From assembly GCA_005408345.1 (NCBI GenBank), contig SEMN01000010.1:417501-481500 (forward strand): 64,000 bases of DNA, read 5' to 3'. Within the stretch, counting starts at the first letter, position 1. Each line of letters starts with the position of its first letter. This DNA is from Macquaria australasica. Taxonomy: Eukaryota; Chordata; Actinopteri; Centrarchiformes; Percichthyidae. A program made the translations under genes and the position numbers. Shown one piece after another: positions 13,414 through 25,894 of the stretch. The notes beneath the pieces are model-generated. The model was not told where the DNA came from. It saw only the letters and a list, made by a program, of their open reading frames with translations, and did not search any database.

Positions 13414-13576
13414 AATAATAATAATAATAATAATACATTTTATTTATCAAGCGCTTTTACAAGTGCTCAAAGACGCTGTACAAGATAAAATAGATGTCAA
13501 TATAAAATCAAGCTCTAAAAACTACATTAAGCACTAAAACACAATAAAACAGCATTAGACACATTAAACATGTCCA
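13414..13576 (-). repeat. LINE/SINE 3'-tail-like fragment with (ATA)n end
   Basis: An AATAATAATAAT run leads into ACATTTTATTTATCAAGCGC and then GTGCTCAAAGACGCTGTACA. Read on the minus strand, this resembles the 3' untranslated end of fish L2-type elements, which finish in a short trinucleotide tail. It ends beside the LTR at 13582 and may be the insertion target of that LTR. Confidence 0.55.
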
Positions 13577-13581
13577 GTTTG
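13577..13581. repeat. Target-site duplication, left copy
   Basis: GTTTG immediately before the TGTCA start of the LTR is repeated exactly at 13945-13949, just after the TGACA end. A 5-bp duplication is usual for Ty3/Gypsy, BEL and retrovirus-like integrases. Confidence 0.85.
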
Positions 13582-13944
13582 TGTCATGGTCCACAAAGGA
13601 CTCTTGTCTGGACTCTGTGTGTTTCATCTTGTTTCCTGTTTTATTTTGAAATTACTGTTCTTGTTTCCCTGTGTGCCCTTTATTTCCTGTCTTTGGTTTC
13701 CTTCCGGTGTTGATTGTTTTCACCTGTGTCTGTTTCCCTCGTTGTCTCTTCCCCTATATGTACCGGTCCTCTCCTTTTGTTCTTTGTCGAGTCATTGTTG
13801 CTGTTGCTGTTGCACTCCTCGTGATCGCCTTGTGTCGCGTTCCTGGTGTTTCCCTGCGAGTCAGTTGTCGCTTTTGTAAGTTTGTCTTGACGTTAAAATA
13901 AACCTTTGGACTATTCAGCCTCGCCAAAATGGCCCTTCTTGACA
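13582..13944 (+). mobile_element. Solo LTR of a retrotransposon
   Basis: This 363-bp unit begins TGTCATGG and ends CTTGACA, giving the TG...CA ends of an LTR within a 5-bp inverted repeat (TGTCA/TGACA). A TATA-like CTATATG lies near 13754, and an AATAAA polyadenylation signal at 13897-13902 sits about 40 bp before the 3' end. This order is the expected U3-R-U5 layout in plus orientation. Perfect 5-bp duplications (GTTTG) flank it, and no internal retroviral-type coding sequence follows, so it is a solo LTR left by recombination between two LTRs. Frames of 97 and 76 codons inside it are incidental. Five bp would fit Ty3/Gypsy or BEL, and the family is not settled. Confidence 0.88.
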
Positions 13945-13949
13945 GTTTG
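13945..13949. repeat. Target-site duplication, right copy
   Basis: GTTTG directly after the TGACA end of the LTR is identical to 13577-13581. Confidence 0.85.
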
Positions 13950-16900
13950 TGCTTCTGTTACACAGTCCTTTTTTTTTTACAGTATATAATCAGTGTTTGT
14001 AAAATGTAATCACTTACGGCTTAGTAAACTTCAAACTAAATCATGACTACGACTAAAGCTGACCTTGGATTAGACAAAATAGAATGAATGTTCGTCCTCT
14101 TAACCAAACAAGGAGACTGGATGGAGTATTCACTCTTTTACCAACAGATGAGCAGTGTGGTTTGGAGATATACCTGTTTATTTGTATTCTATACATCTTT
14201 TGTGATCACCTCGCTCATATCTGTGATGTCCATAAAGCAGTTACTCACAGTGAAAATGCATATTAATCAAACAAAATAATTATTTTTGGTGTCATTTCTG
14301 GTTTTACTTGTGAAATGAATGTTGCTTAAAGCAACCCAATATGATAAATACAGTTTTAAGTGTTCTAAATTTGATTATTACTAATTTCTCTCCCATCTAA
14401 CCTGTAAGATCCACAATAAGTGCAGGTGTACTGCATGTACTTCTGCTTTTCTTGTTGCTGTTCTGTACAGTAATGATGAATCAGGGCAATACATATAATA
14501 ATTGCTGTTATTTTTACATACAAGACTTCACTGCAGATAAAGTACAAGCAATTATCATATGCATTGGCCTGATTCATCATAAATGCTCTTAAACTGGCAC
14601 CATAACCATATCTGGACAGTTAACAGAATAAATGTAGGCTACCTCATGACCATTCAGTATGGCAGAGCCTGCTGCATCATCAAGAACCAACACAGTGACT
14701 AATTTGGCTACATTTACAAAGCATTTTATTTCACAGTGAAAAAAGTACACATTTGATAATGAAATTCAGCCAACTACTCAATCAAAAACAAAGCCTGCTG
14801 TGCCTCAGACATTGGATAAATCTGCTAAAACTTTCTTGGGTCATCAAAACAAAACTTTTGTGAGATCTGGAGGGATGTTGGAGGGACCATTATCTCTTGA
14901 ACTGATTTATTTTAGTGTCACAGGAGGAAAAAGAGATGTGAAACAACAACAAGGTAAACATGTTCATGATGCCACATATAAAAAAAATAAGCACATCACA
15001 TTACTTTTCTATTCAGTTGACAAGTTCCAGCAGGCCTATGCACAACGTGGTGACAGTGAAACCCAATTCTTTTTGGTTGCATCCTTTCCACTTGTAAGGC
15101 AATTCTGTATGGAGTACATAATACTGCTGGCTTCAGCATGCACCACACTTTCAGAGATTGTGCTCACGTTATGCTTCTGTGTTTGCGGCAGATTTGGATT
15201 GGATTAAAACCATGGACATGCCATGGCGACTTAGCTCCTTTCTTCCTCCTGTTAAACTAAATCCATCGGACACATTCACACACTGTCCAATAAAACCACA
15301 CTCTTGTACTTTTGGCCACCAAGCAGCTCCACTGGAGCAGTCGCAGATTCAATAAATGTCTTGCTTTAGGGCACCACAGTGGTACTGTAGTATTTCAGAG
15401 AGAGGGGACCTGCTATGTCTGGATTTCATCTGGCACAAACCGAACATAATCTTAATAGCAGAACTGCTTTAGACTGTACCTTTACACTGGGGAAAAGTGT
15501 GTGTGAATAATTTCATCACAACAATGTAAAGACTGAAACTAGTTTGCTTTGTGTCTGGCAAATAAATGGCTTGGGTGCAGCACTGTAAAAATGCATATAC
15601 ATATAGCAGAGAACATGTAGGCGGATGGCGGGGGAATGTTCTTTGTCAGTCTCAGTTAAGTAGGAATTTCAAGAAATCATCACAAACTGTATTTTGGGAT
15701 CACTTTACCTTTTCAGACTTTTCCTGCTAATTTGGAGATTCCAAAAATAAAATGAAAAGTTCATTCAAAAATGTATAATTGTTCTTCTGTTTTGGACGCT
15801 TGCAGGATCTTGCACCTGCTTGTATGAAACTTGCTTTGCTTACTTGTTTCTTGACATTAGGTCACTTTTGATTGTTCTTGGGAGTAGGTGAAAAGCTTTC
15901 ACAACATGCCATATGCCAGGTGGTGGATATGTTTATCAAAAGCACCTTGCAAATCCTGAGTACTTTCATTGTTTTAATATACATGGACCCAGTGGGAATG
16001 GAACTTTTAACCTTGCTTTTGGCATTGAGTGTTAATGCTGTGCTCTTTTCCTATTTTGTGCTGTGATGTATTTTTGTGTTGAAGACCTGGATTAGACTAA
16101 GGTGCCTCTCTTGATTCTCTTTCCAAACTTAAAACATTTCTAAAGGATATATTGTAGTCAGGATATGCTAATGGTATCTTTCTTTCTTTGGCTGGAGGCA
16201 GTCAAGTGTACGTGTCTGCTGCCTGAGTGAAAACACTGGTCAATTGGCCAGCTCAATTAATGTCTGCCTGGGTGTCTCTCTCAATATAGCAGTGAGGGGA
16301 GAAAAACACATGCTCATTATCCCTCCTACAAATCTTTGCTTCTTCCTCATTACTATTCCATGCACAATTAATTGGTAAAGATACAAAAAGTGACAGTGAT
16401 GATTTTCTGGCAATATTGAAAACTGACAGTATCACTACTGAAAGGCTCTCATTTATGGACACTGGAGAATCAGCAAAGCAAAACTCATCAGCTCAGGTCT
16501 TTGGTATCTACTGTAGCTTCGGCAATTTTTTTTTCTTCAAATGTTTTCAATTTCATAAACATCCTTTTCAAAGATGATAAACATGAACTCTGAATAACTG
16601 GTAGTATATCTAATGTTTACTTCAGGAAAATGACCACAAATCTGAAAGAAAATGTATTTAAGTAGCATAAATTATTTTCATCATGGAATGCAATTACTTT
16701 TTTCATCACAGTGATAGCAGTGCACAAGATGACGTGTGATGAGATAAAGGAATGATGCCAATCTCGATGGACCTTGATGGGCCTCATTCATGGAAGCAGT
16801 ACATTAAGGGTGATCAAATTAAATTACTCCCCTGCTCACTTAACAATTACAGCATGAATACAGTATAACAATGGAACAAATGTCTGATTGAATTTAAATG

Positions 16901-17100
16901 TCATTTATTTTCGGTCGTAATTTTCATCTAAGGTTTATAATTGAAAATGAGAACATTTATGACTACTCAATTGAGAATTTCTACAAAGGCATAAAGAATA
17001 GAAGACAGTGTTCTACTAAAGCAGATAAATTTGCTTTGAATGTTGCATAGCTGAGATGTGGTACTAAGGTACTGGTTAGAGAGAGAGAGGCAGCTTAATC
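13950..17100. other. Stretch without a recognisable gene (putative intron 1)
   Basis: AT-rich. The longest open frame (135 codons, 14800-15207) has no recognisable domain. About 16780-16870 is a calm segment with ATTA-type motifs that could be a conserved element, but this cannot be shown from one sequence. Confidence 0.5.
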
Positions 17101-17119
17101 TTTTTTTTTTTTTTTTTTA
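17100..17119. repeat. Poly-T run
   Basis: About 20 T bases immediately precede the transposon-derived fragment at 17120. On the minus strand this would be a poly-A. Confidence 0.95.
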
Positions 17120-17512
17120 CTCAGTTTTAAATGACTGAGGCGATCTGGCCAGCATGCTGGTTACAGATAGCCTTGGAACCAGACGAGTCTGCGAGCTCAT
17201 GTTTTATTTGCTTTGGCAGATGCGTCTGTTCCCCCTCCCATTCAGGCAGATTTCCAGCCAACTTTGGCCTAATTTGGGGTGGGTTTGATATGATGACTGT
17301 ACAGAGGAGCGCCGCTGAGGCATTTTTGTAAACAACCAAGATGGCTGCCGCTGATGTGGAACGTTCTGAATCCGCTGTCGCATCAGTATTAAACAAACTG
17401 CCGGTATATTTTCTCTAAAAGAACAAATGACTGCACTTAAAGCTTTTGATGATAAGAAAGATGTGCTTGCTGTATTTGCGACAGGATTCACATTTGCGAA
17501 TTGATGTGGTGA
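17120..17512 (+). pseudogene. Transposon-derived fragment with truncated RecQ-like helicase N-terminus
   Basis: This segment has more CpG than its AT-rich surroundings. An ATG at 17341 in good context (ACCAAGATGG) opens a frame starting MAAADVERSESAVASVLNK that stops at 17416. One frameshift later the sequence reads LKEQMTALKAFDDKKDVLAV and then FATGF. This fits the Q-motif region and the start of Walker A of superfamily 2 RecQ-like helicases carried by some fish repeats, where TGF is normally followed by GKS. Here it runs into TFAN and a stop, so the nucleotide-binding loop is cut. The upstream 220 bp would be the leader. It is dead as a gene. The host transposon class is unknown and the helicase reading rests on about 40 residues. 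Confidence 0.55.
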
Positions 17513-20500
17513 TGTCAGGCTAGGTTACAGAGGGATGGAGACTAGACAAAGGGCATTGGGTGTGATCTGGAATTGCAACACTGAAGCAATTCAGTAAAGT
17601 AGTGAGAATTCTGTGACTACCACTATAATGCAAAACTTCAATAATAAACCTTCAAAGATTCTGTCAGGAGCAAGGCTTTTCTTAGTGGTATCAAATTTCT
17701 TATTTGCTAAATAGCACAAAACTGCACCACTGTGTATTACAGTGGAGTTTTTAGAAGCCACACAACTGCTAACTGATTTCCCATGAGATTAGCTGATCAT
17801 TAAGCAGTGGGTGGCTCCTTGCATTCGATGCAAACAGCCTACAAAACACTGTTTTTATCTGACCAAGCTGGACTTGCTCAAATTGACTTTTGACTGAGTG
17901 AAACTGCTGCTGTGTGAGCTGATATGGTTTGCTGTCTGTCCTTGCAGGGATTAAAAGAAGGATGTATTAGCCATTCACAATCTGTTGTATCCCGGACTTG
18001 TCTATTCCTTTTAGCTATCTTTGATCAAAATTAAATTGGCATAACAAAATGACAAAATGACAATTATCAACATTTTACATTTTGTGTTTATTGATATAAC
18101 ACATTTGCTGCTGCTGCTGTGTGTGTGTGTGTGTGTGTGTGTGATAATGTGCAGGAAATAATAATAAGTAGTACATAGCCACAGGTGCATTAGTCATTGA
18201 GATGTCTGACTTTCGTCACACGGATTTATCTCGACAGCAAGGACGAGAAGGAACGAGAGTGTGCGCACTGAATGATTGGCAGAGCTAGTGACAATTAAAC
18301 TGTAGCTGTTAAGCAAAAGAGAGGATCTGGATCATGAGAGATGTCCGCTAATGTCCCTGTGCGTGTCAGTCCTGCCTCTGTCTGCTGTGCCCCTCCAGGC
18401 TTAAACGGACAAGCTTTGCTTGCACCCGTGCCGACTGTAGTGGGCAATTACGCTATCGCAGCTCCGCGTCTGCTGTATTTTACTGTTATCTTTTAATTGG
18501 AGGAACGGGGAGTCATTTTATACCAAGGATGAAGGAGATGTGTTTTACCTGCCTTCAGCTTGCTAAGAATAGAGTGGAATAGAATAAGAATCTCTAGCCG
18601 CCTCTGTAATGTGATTTCACCCGTAGGCCACAATTTTAATAGTCAGGGATAGCTCTCCCTTTGAGGTTACTTTCATTTCACAGGCATGATGCTTCTTTTG
18701 TGCTGGCCTTGCACATTGGGGATGTGAGATGTTTCAGCTTTGTCATTAACGGTCCTGTATTTAGAAATTGCCTTCACATTTCTGGAGGGGTTGCATTCAT
18801 GATATCAGCAAAAGTGTGTCCAGCCATATGTGAGTTTTTTTAAGTAAATGAAGAATAAAATTTAGGGTTAAAGTGGTGAACGATAGAATCAGGTTACAGA
18901 TGTGTTTCCTCTCCTGTCCTTGCTTGCAGAGGGAAAATTCCCAAGAATTAACAGCAAATCATATTAAATTCCATTGTGTTGCCAAATGACATGGTAAATT
19001 ATGCATAACTTTTTAATTGGCTGGTGGATGCAAGTTGTGGAATTTCTTGTGTGACGTGAAAGGTGAGGTCATGTTGCGTCTTGCAGAGGCAGTGCTGGAT
19101 GGTTTCCAGAGGTCGCATAGCTGAACAGTAGGGAGCTCTCTACCTGCTGTGCTGCCTCTCCCCTCCACACCTCTTCCACCGCCCCCACTTCACTGCCTCT
19201 TGATAGCAGCCAGTTTACCCTCAGGCCAATAAGCGGGACATTTACCATATGTTCATGCAGGTCTGATTCTCTTTCTGTATAAATAGTCTTAATATAGTCG
19301 CCCTCCTTACAATGAAGGTGTTAGAGAAAGGACATGTTTTTGACCTTAATTGGTTATCCTACAAATACTTAAATGGGAAAGGCCAAGCTACCTCTGACTA
19401 AATGCCGGCATCATTACACCTTTTGACATTTAAGCAATTTTTATAGAAATTAAAAGCGATCATAATTTTCTCATGTATTTCCACATAAAACAGGGTGATG
19501 CAGCAGGACTTGATGTCAAGAGCTGGAGGTGGCACTGATCCTGTTAGACTGATGGTAGATCTGCAGTTTTGTATGACTGGTGTTAGCTGGATTGCTTCAA
19601 AAATGATGTACATGCCCTGAACTGGAATATGTGTCTGTGAAAAATGTTTGGCTCTCTAATAAGGGTGGGAATTTCATATAACAATGTATGAAATACTTGC
19701 GTATTTCTTATACAGTGGTAGGTAGCAGAATCCCTGTATCCAGGGACTTTAGGTGACAACACTTAAAAGGCATTTTTCATTTCACTGGACCTTAAGGAAC
19801 AAACTACTTTTGTACTGTTGAAGTGAAAGGGTTTGTGTAACAGCTTTTATAATATACAATGACTGTATGGCTAAAACCAACCTGTCAGCTGAGAAAACAA
19901 AGCCCTTACCTGCTGTAAAGTGTAACTGACATTTGCTATTACAGTGCACCTGGTGAACTCCCTTTAACAGCCAGTGGATGTGATTACTAAGATTTGGTAA
20001 ATCACTGTAATGGGCCATTACAAACTATTGCAAAAGCCTTTTAATGTGTAAAAACAATTGCTAATATCAGCTGTAATACATTGCCATTAACAGACATTTT
20101 TAAATGACTTCTACCACCACTAATGACCCATTAGCTATTCTATTGCATAGTGTCCCAATGGTCCAGCAATGGCCATCTTGGTACATCCATATTTATGGCA
20201 ATAGTAAAGAGACACCACACGTCTTGGATAGCAAATGTTTCATTAGCTAAGTGAATCTCTATCAAAATGTCACATCTGCAGTGAGAGGTGATATTTGAAA
20301 TGAGCGGTGAGGCATGTATCCTTTTAAGACCATTCTGTTGTACAGAATCAGAGCTAATTGAATTGTGAGGAAACAAGAGAGGTTTCTTTAGATAAGGCTA
20401 AAGTAAATTAGCTTGTGTCTAGCAAAGCTGGCCAGAAAGTGTAATTGAAGCTGATAACACGACTTATCAACGAGAAGTCATGAATAAAGAGTTACTGAAA

Positions 20501-21391
20501 TTTAGACATAATTATTTGCTTACCAATTACTCACACTTATTATTTATGTGCACCAGTAAAGGCCCAAATGTGATGGCCAATACACATCCTAACCTGCTTT
20601 GTATAAGTTGACTTTATTTAGTGGGAATAAAAAGCAGCCACTTTCTTTGTCCATCCTTTCTGGAGAACTTGAAAAGTCGTTTCGGTGAATTGCTGAATAG
20701 TGTGGGTGAATTAATTGTTTGAATGAGATGAACTGGCAGTCACGTTCTTTTAATATATGAAGAATATATCGGTATCTCAATAGCTGTAGTCAAGCTGTAC
20801 AGAGATATCCAAAAATATATGTAATAATGATAAAAATACACTGTACCTAGATCATGAGTGAGTGCATGTTAGCACAGATGCAAAATGGCAGAAAAAATGG
20901 CTAAAAACTAATATTGCCTTTGTCAGCTTTCAATGCCTATGTCTCCTTTTTGAGAGTAATCTGTGGTCTGCTTTTGAATTGAGGCACTTAAGGAACAGAA
21001 GTTGCAACATATAAGCACATCCATTGACTCAACTGGGCTGTCAAAATTGTTGGAGGCTAAGTGCTCACTTCCTACATTTGCATCAATACAACCATTAGAA
21101 AGATAATGATTAGCTTTGTTTTCATGCCTTCAAGCTGCAGAACATCAAGTCAGATGAATGGACAAAGATGCCTCCTCAGCATTACATTACAACATCAGGT
21201 ACCTTCCAATAGTTAACCTCAAACCCAATCCTTCTGTCGTGACGCTATTGCGGTACATCCTTTTTGTCTATTGCAACAGCACTTCTATACTTTCAGGCAA
21301 TCATTTCAGTAGTTTCAGTGATGACTGTGAAGGCTCATGCACACCTTCGGTTTCTTGAAGACAGGTGCGTAGGAGGAAATGTCCATAGGCA
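17513..21391. other. Stretch without a recognisable gene (putative intron 1)
   Basis: Contains a CTG/GT microsatellite (18106-18143) and otherwise AT-rich DNA with chance frames of 60-80 codons. Around 18220-18480 the sequence is GC-balanced with several CpGs, but I see no exon there. Confidence 0.5.
18106..18143. repeat. (CTG)n-(TG)n microsatellite
   Basis: Four CTG units run directly into about 13 TG units. Confidence 0.95.
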
Positions 21392-21520
21392 AGAGAAGAG
21401 AGAACTCCTGCACACTGTCCTTTTACTTGCAATAAACTTTATTAGAGATACAACATTTTGGTATCTCTAATAAAGTGTATTGCAAGTAAAAGGACAGTGT
21501 GCAGGAGTTCTCTCTTCTCT
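21392..21520. repeat. Near-perfect hairpin, 60-bp arms
   Basis: The left arm 21392-21451 (starting AGAGAAGAGAGAACTCC, ending TTAGAGATAC) is the reverse complement of 21461-21520 over 60 positions with one mismatch (T versus G near 21475). The loop is 9 bases, AACATTTTG. The arm sequence (GCACACTGTCCTTTTACTTGC) resembles the end of a fish dispersed repeat, so the hairpin is probably two repeat ends joined head to head. A transcript through it would fold into a long double-stranded RNA stem. Confidence 0.95.
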
Positions 21521-24500
21521 AACAGTAGTTTCAACACAGTAGAACGTGCATTGAATGTTTTTTGAATAAAATGAATGACAAAACAAAGAACAAAACAGAG
21601 TGAAGTGTCTTAGAAGAACATCTTTGGCATGGGTCCTCAAGTAGCTGGATTGTCGTGTTTCCACAGTGAAAACTGTTCGAGTCATACTTGAATTATTTGC
21701 ATGGTTAAAGTGCCCTTCAGTGATGTTACTATAATGGCATACACATATCTTGAAGCTTTATCCAACTAGGAGTATAATTACATTAACATAATCGGAGGAT
21801 GTTTACATGGACTTCATCTTACTCACATTACTCTATTACTCACATTATGACTGGATGATATATATGTATGTAGACCAATATAAAGTTCAAAATGGATAGT
21901 CAAAACTTGTTGTTTTGTTTTCTTTTGGCTACTTGTTTTTTCTAATCATGTTGTTATAAAGATCAAAGATGCATTTGATTTAAGTTTGTCTGTAACAAGG
22001 TGTTGCTTGTATATTTTTGAAAATGTAAGGTATATACAGAAAGCACAGAGCTCAACCTTTTGTCAGATGTTGGTTGCGTTGATGAAAAGCGCGGTCCGTG
22101 GTGCTGAAACACAGGACCTTGCATTGCACATGGTTAGGAGGATTTTAAGTATGCTATGACAGCAGTAGTTCTAAATGATTTATTCCCTAATCTAAAATAA
22201 ATAACAATTCATCTAAACAATTTATTAAATTATCTGGGTGAGTTACAAAGTATTGCAAGGAAGATAAAATTAATGTCTTTTTTCATAATGTTCAATTGAA
22301 TTTTAAATTACCTTGCTACCTTTTTTTTAACTAACATCACTAAATCATTTGATTCACTCACTGTCCCTGGAATGACAAGTGCAAGACTGCATTTAGTGTT
22401 TTTTTTAAAAAGTGTTAAACCCATCTGACCCCGTAGTTAAGTTGTTATCTCTAAATACACTATAGCTGACATTAGTGTCATTCCACTGCATCTGGTGACT
22501 TACGCTAGTTTGGATGTATTTTGTTTTGAACCTTATTTCTATTGATGCTCACTGTACTGAGTCTCTTAAAAGCCAACACATGGCCTGCCCACCTTGCCAA
22601 CTGCTGCATAAACGATGGACATGATGAAGGATGTTGTGCCAAGGTGCAACTGTTGCTACCTTCCCACCTGCTAGTGACACAGGTTCCCCTCTCTCTTTTG
22701 AAGCAATGCATGATGGGAAGGCCATCTGATGATCTTGGAAGAGTTTCCGCAGCACACATTTCTGAGACAAACTCTCAAAAGAGAAAGAGGGAGAGAAGCT
22801 CTCTGATAATAGTGCTGTCCTACAATAAAACCATCTACTCTTGATATGGAGAAACATCAATTTAATGCTGTGAGTGGCCAAGAGTCAAATTTGTCTCTCC
22901 ACTGTATTATCAAGTGATAATGCTGTTTGTGCATCACTCCCTTAAAAATCGCAATATAGCCTCCATAGGGCTTAGAGATTTCTCGCTGCCAAGTCTTCAA
23001 GGCGCTTTCAATATACTTGGATGTTGGAGTTCAATTGTTACACACGTTTTACTGAAATGGTGACTATATCAGATACTCGATTCAGATACATCATTGTATA
23101 GTGGTATTGGGTGATTTCTATGGCTGAACTGAAAAGTAGTTTTGCTGCTATCATCTCAGATCAAAAAGATTGATATTTTTAGTGCAGCAAACATCAAGAT
23201 TGCGCTGTAGCAATTCTGGAGACAAAGCGATATTGGAGTGTTAGGAAGCTGAGAGTGTGGGTGCTTGTTTGTATCTAAGAGCAGTGATTAGTGCTGATGC
23301 ACAGAGGGAGGCCAGGATGAAACATTTATGCCCAAAGCAGCCTCCGAGAACCAGCTAGCCTGCAGCCACACCCGCGAGGCACCAGTGCACTCCTTTCAAT
23401 ACACCCGGGGGACTCGCTAAGAGGTGTGACAACTTTGTTCTTCTTAGATGCTGCTACAATGTGACTTTGAGTACAACCATTGGGCTTCAATAAAAGGAAA
23501 TGATCCAATCCAGTAATGGAAAGATATATTTTCCAATGACTTCCTCTGTCTGCGCATTAATCACACCATATGCCAAAACCTAGTGCAGTAAGACTGTATA
23601 TTAGGAATGTGTTACGACATAACTACCTAATCCCTTGCATTACAATATTGATATTGGAGCCATTGAGATCATGAACTGCAGGTTCTTTTCAATATTTTGG
23701 CTCAATTTCTTAAACTGTGAATAACTGCTAAGCAAAATGGATACGGATTAACCCCCTTGACCCTCTTCCTTACTCATAATAGTTTTGCATTTCGTTGGTC
23801 TTTCATCCACCATTTTTCCATTTGTCCTTTGTGTGGAAGAGCCCAGTTCTCAAATACCTCAATGATAAAACTATGTCTAAAAGCACATGTATTGTGTTGG
23901 TCCAAAACATCAGAGGGTAACTCTTTTTGTCGTCTCCACAACAGAACCCTGTGGCAGGGATTGATTGCTGCTCCACTGATTCTGAAGGGCCCGCTGGGCT
24001 GTGCAAATGCCTTTTGACGTGGGGTGCATTTTTAATGTGTCAACTGAGACCTAAGGCAGAATTACCATGAACTAAATTACAGGCACATTACTCTAGTAGT
24101 AGAAAAAAAACTGCATTTCTCCCTAAATGGCAAATGTTGCCTGATAGATGCATATAGCACACACTACGGTGGTATTGTTTAAATGTCTGTTTTTGGCTTT
24201 GTTTTAGTTTGACAGTCTTGAAAGAGACATTTTCTGAAGAGATAAACAAAGGTCCTAGTCCCAATTTACACTTCGATTCTTCAGGAACTTAGGATCTTGG
24301 CTACAGGCAAAAGAGGCTCTTTTATCTGTTGAAGGCTGTTTTAGTGTCATATATGGCCAATTATCATCTTAACATAGTGAAATAAAAGTGACAAAAGGGT
24401 TTTAAGAACTTATTTTAATGAGGTACTATTACATCAGCTCATAAAGGTGACACTGACTTTTATTAAAGGCTGTTGCAAACAGTGTGCACTGGATTTCTGA

Positions 24501-25845
24501 GGAAGATAATTTTACAGGCGGGGTCCAGCAGTGCATAGAGAAAGATTAGTTGTCTAGCTCTCCACACCAAAGTTAAAGTTGTAAAGAGCTGCTGTTTGAG
24601 CTAACACACTGAGACCTGACCTGCTTCTTCCCACATCCTACACATAGGTTGATCTTGTGGTAGGGAGCAGGCTTTTGCGTTGGCACATCAATTTATTTTG
24701 CAGTGGCATGGTGAGCGCTGTCATGCACCACAGTTGGGTGTCCCTGATCTGCGGATGGCCAGGACAAAACAAAATCACCTGAATAGCAACACAGGCTTCC
24801 TATTGTATTCATAGAAATGCAACGGCATTCTGATGTATTGGGTGGTGCAATACTCACAGCACTGAAGTACTGCTTATCAAAACAAACTAAATATAATTAA
24901 GCTGATCTGTAACTTGTCAAAGATAACTCTAATCATTGAGAACCACACAGTTTTCCAAGTACACAGAAAACAAAAAAGGAACAGTGTGTTTACAAATGCT
25001 GTTCTCATTATTCCCATGTCCCTTTTAGCGTTCTCATAAGCTTAACTGACCTTCAGGTGATACTAATCATCTGTAGCTAATTACTGGTCTACCTGAGTTT
25101 TTTTTTTCCATACTGCAATATAAACATTAATCATCACACACAAGTGAGGAGTTGTAATGAATTAGATAACAGTAATTAAAGTTTGAAGTATGGACTGTTC
25201 TGGCTGCAATAGAAAGAACACTCTTAGCATTGTTAATTATCTAAGGTGATATTTTCTAGCAGACAAGGGTATCTCCAGCTTTCAACATGCCTCCATGGAG
25301 TCCTTTTGAGAAACTTCAGAGTTGAGATAAACTGATTCTAATTCAAATCAGACTGGATGTATCTCCTCCTCATCTCTGATAGGCACTCACCTAAATTGCA
25401 GAAAAAATATTTTCTTACTTCCCACTTAGTGGTGTCTAGCCCCAGTCAGTGCTTCATGTATTACCACTACACCATACATTCAAGTCACAAAGCTAAGCAT
25501 CAGATTTTCTGAAAAATAAATGCCTGGCAATCTTTAAAAAACCCTGAAGGTTGTTCAACAAAACATACCACTGTGCTTAAAAATTTTCCAGAATCCTCAA
25601 ATACTGTTCTAACCATCTGGATAAAAAATGATTCTGTCTGCTGCACAATTAAAATATTTTTTTACCAATTTCCCCTTGTTGCCTAATCCAAACAAAGATG
25701 TTAGCCGGAAATGACGTATATCCTCGCTCAATTTGTACAGTGTGAAAGAAAGCTTGAAGAATTTTACTATCACTGATATTTGTCTTGTTACTTTCAAATT
25801 TGTTTTATATTTTCAAACAAAATAATATGTTAGTATGTTGTTGTG

Positions 25846-25894
<49 letters not shown>

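Noticed and set aside
13586..13901. 97- and 76-codon frames with hydrophobic, signal-peptide-like sequence, considered as lrp1b exon 1
   Set aside because: They lie wholly inside the solo LTR at 13582-13944, so the hydrophobic run is T-rich LTR sequence.
14800..15207. 135-codon plus-strand open frame
   Set aside because: No recognisable domain or codon pattern, no splice or promoter context, and another frame overlaps its end. Taken as chance.
22505..22881. Three overlapping frames of 84-110 codons on both strands
   Set aside because: Simultaneous openness on both strands reflects a local lack of stops and not coding. None matches a known family.
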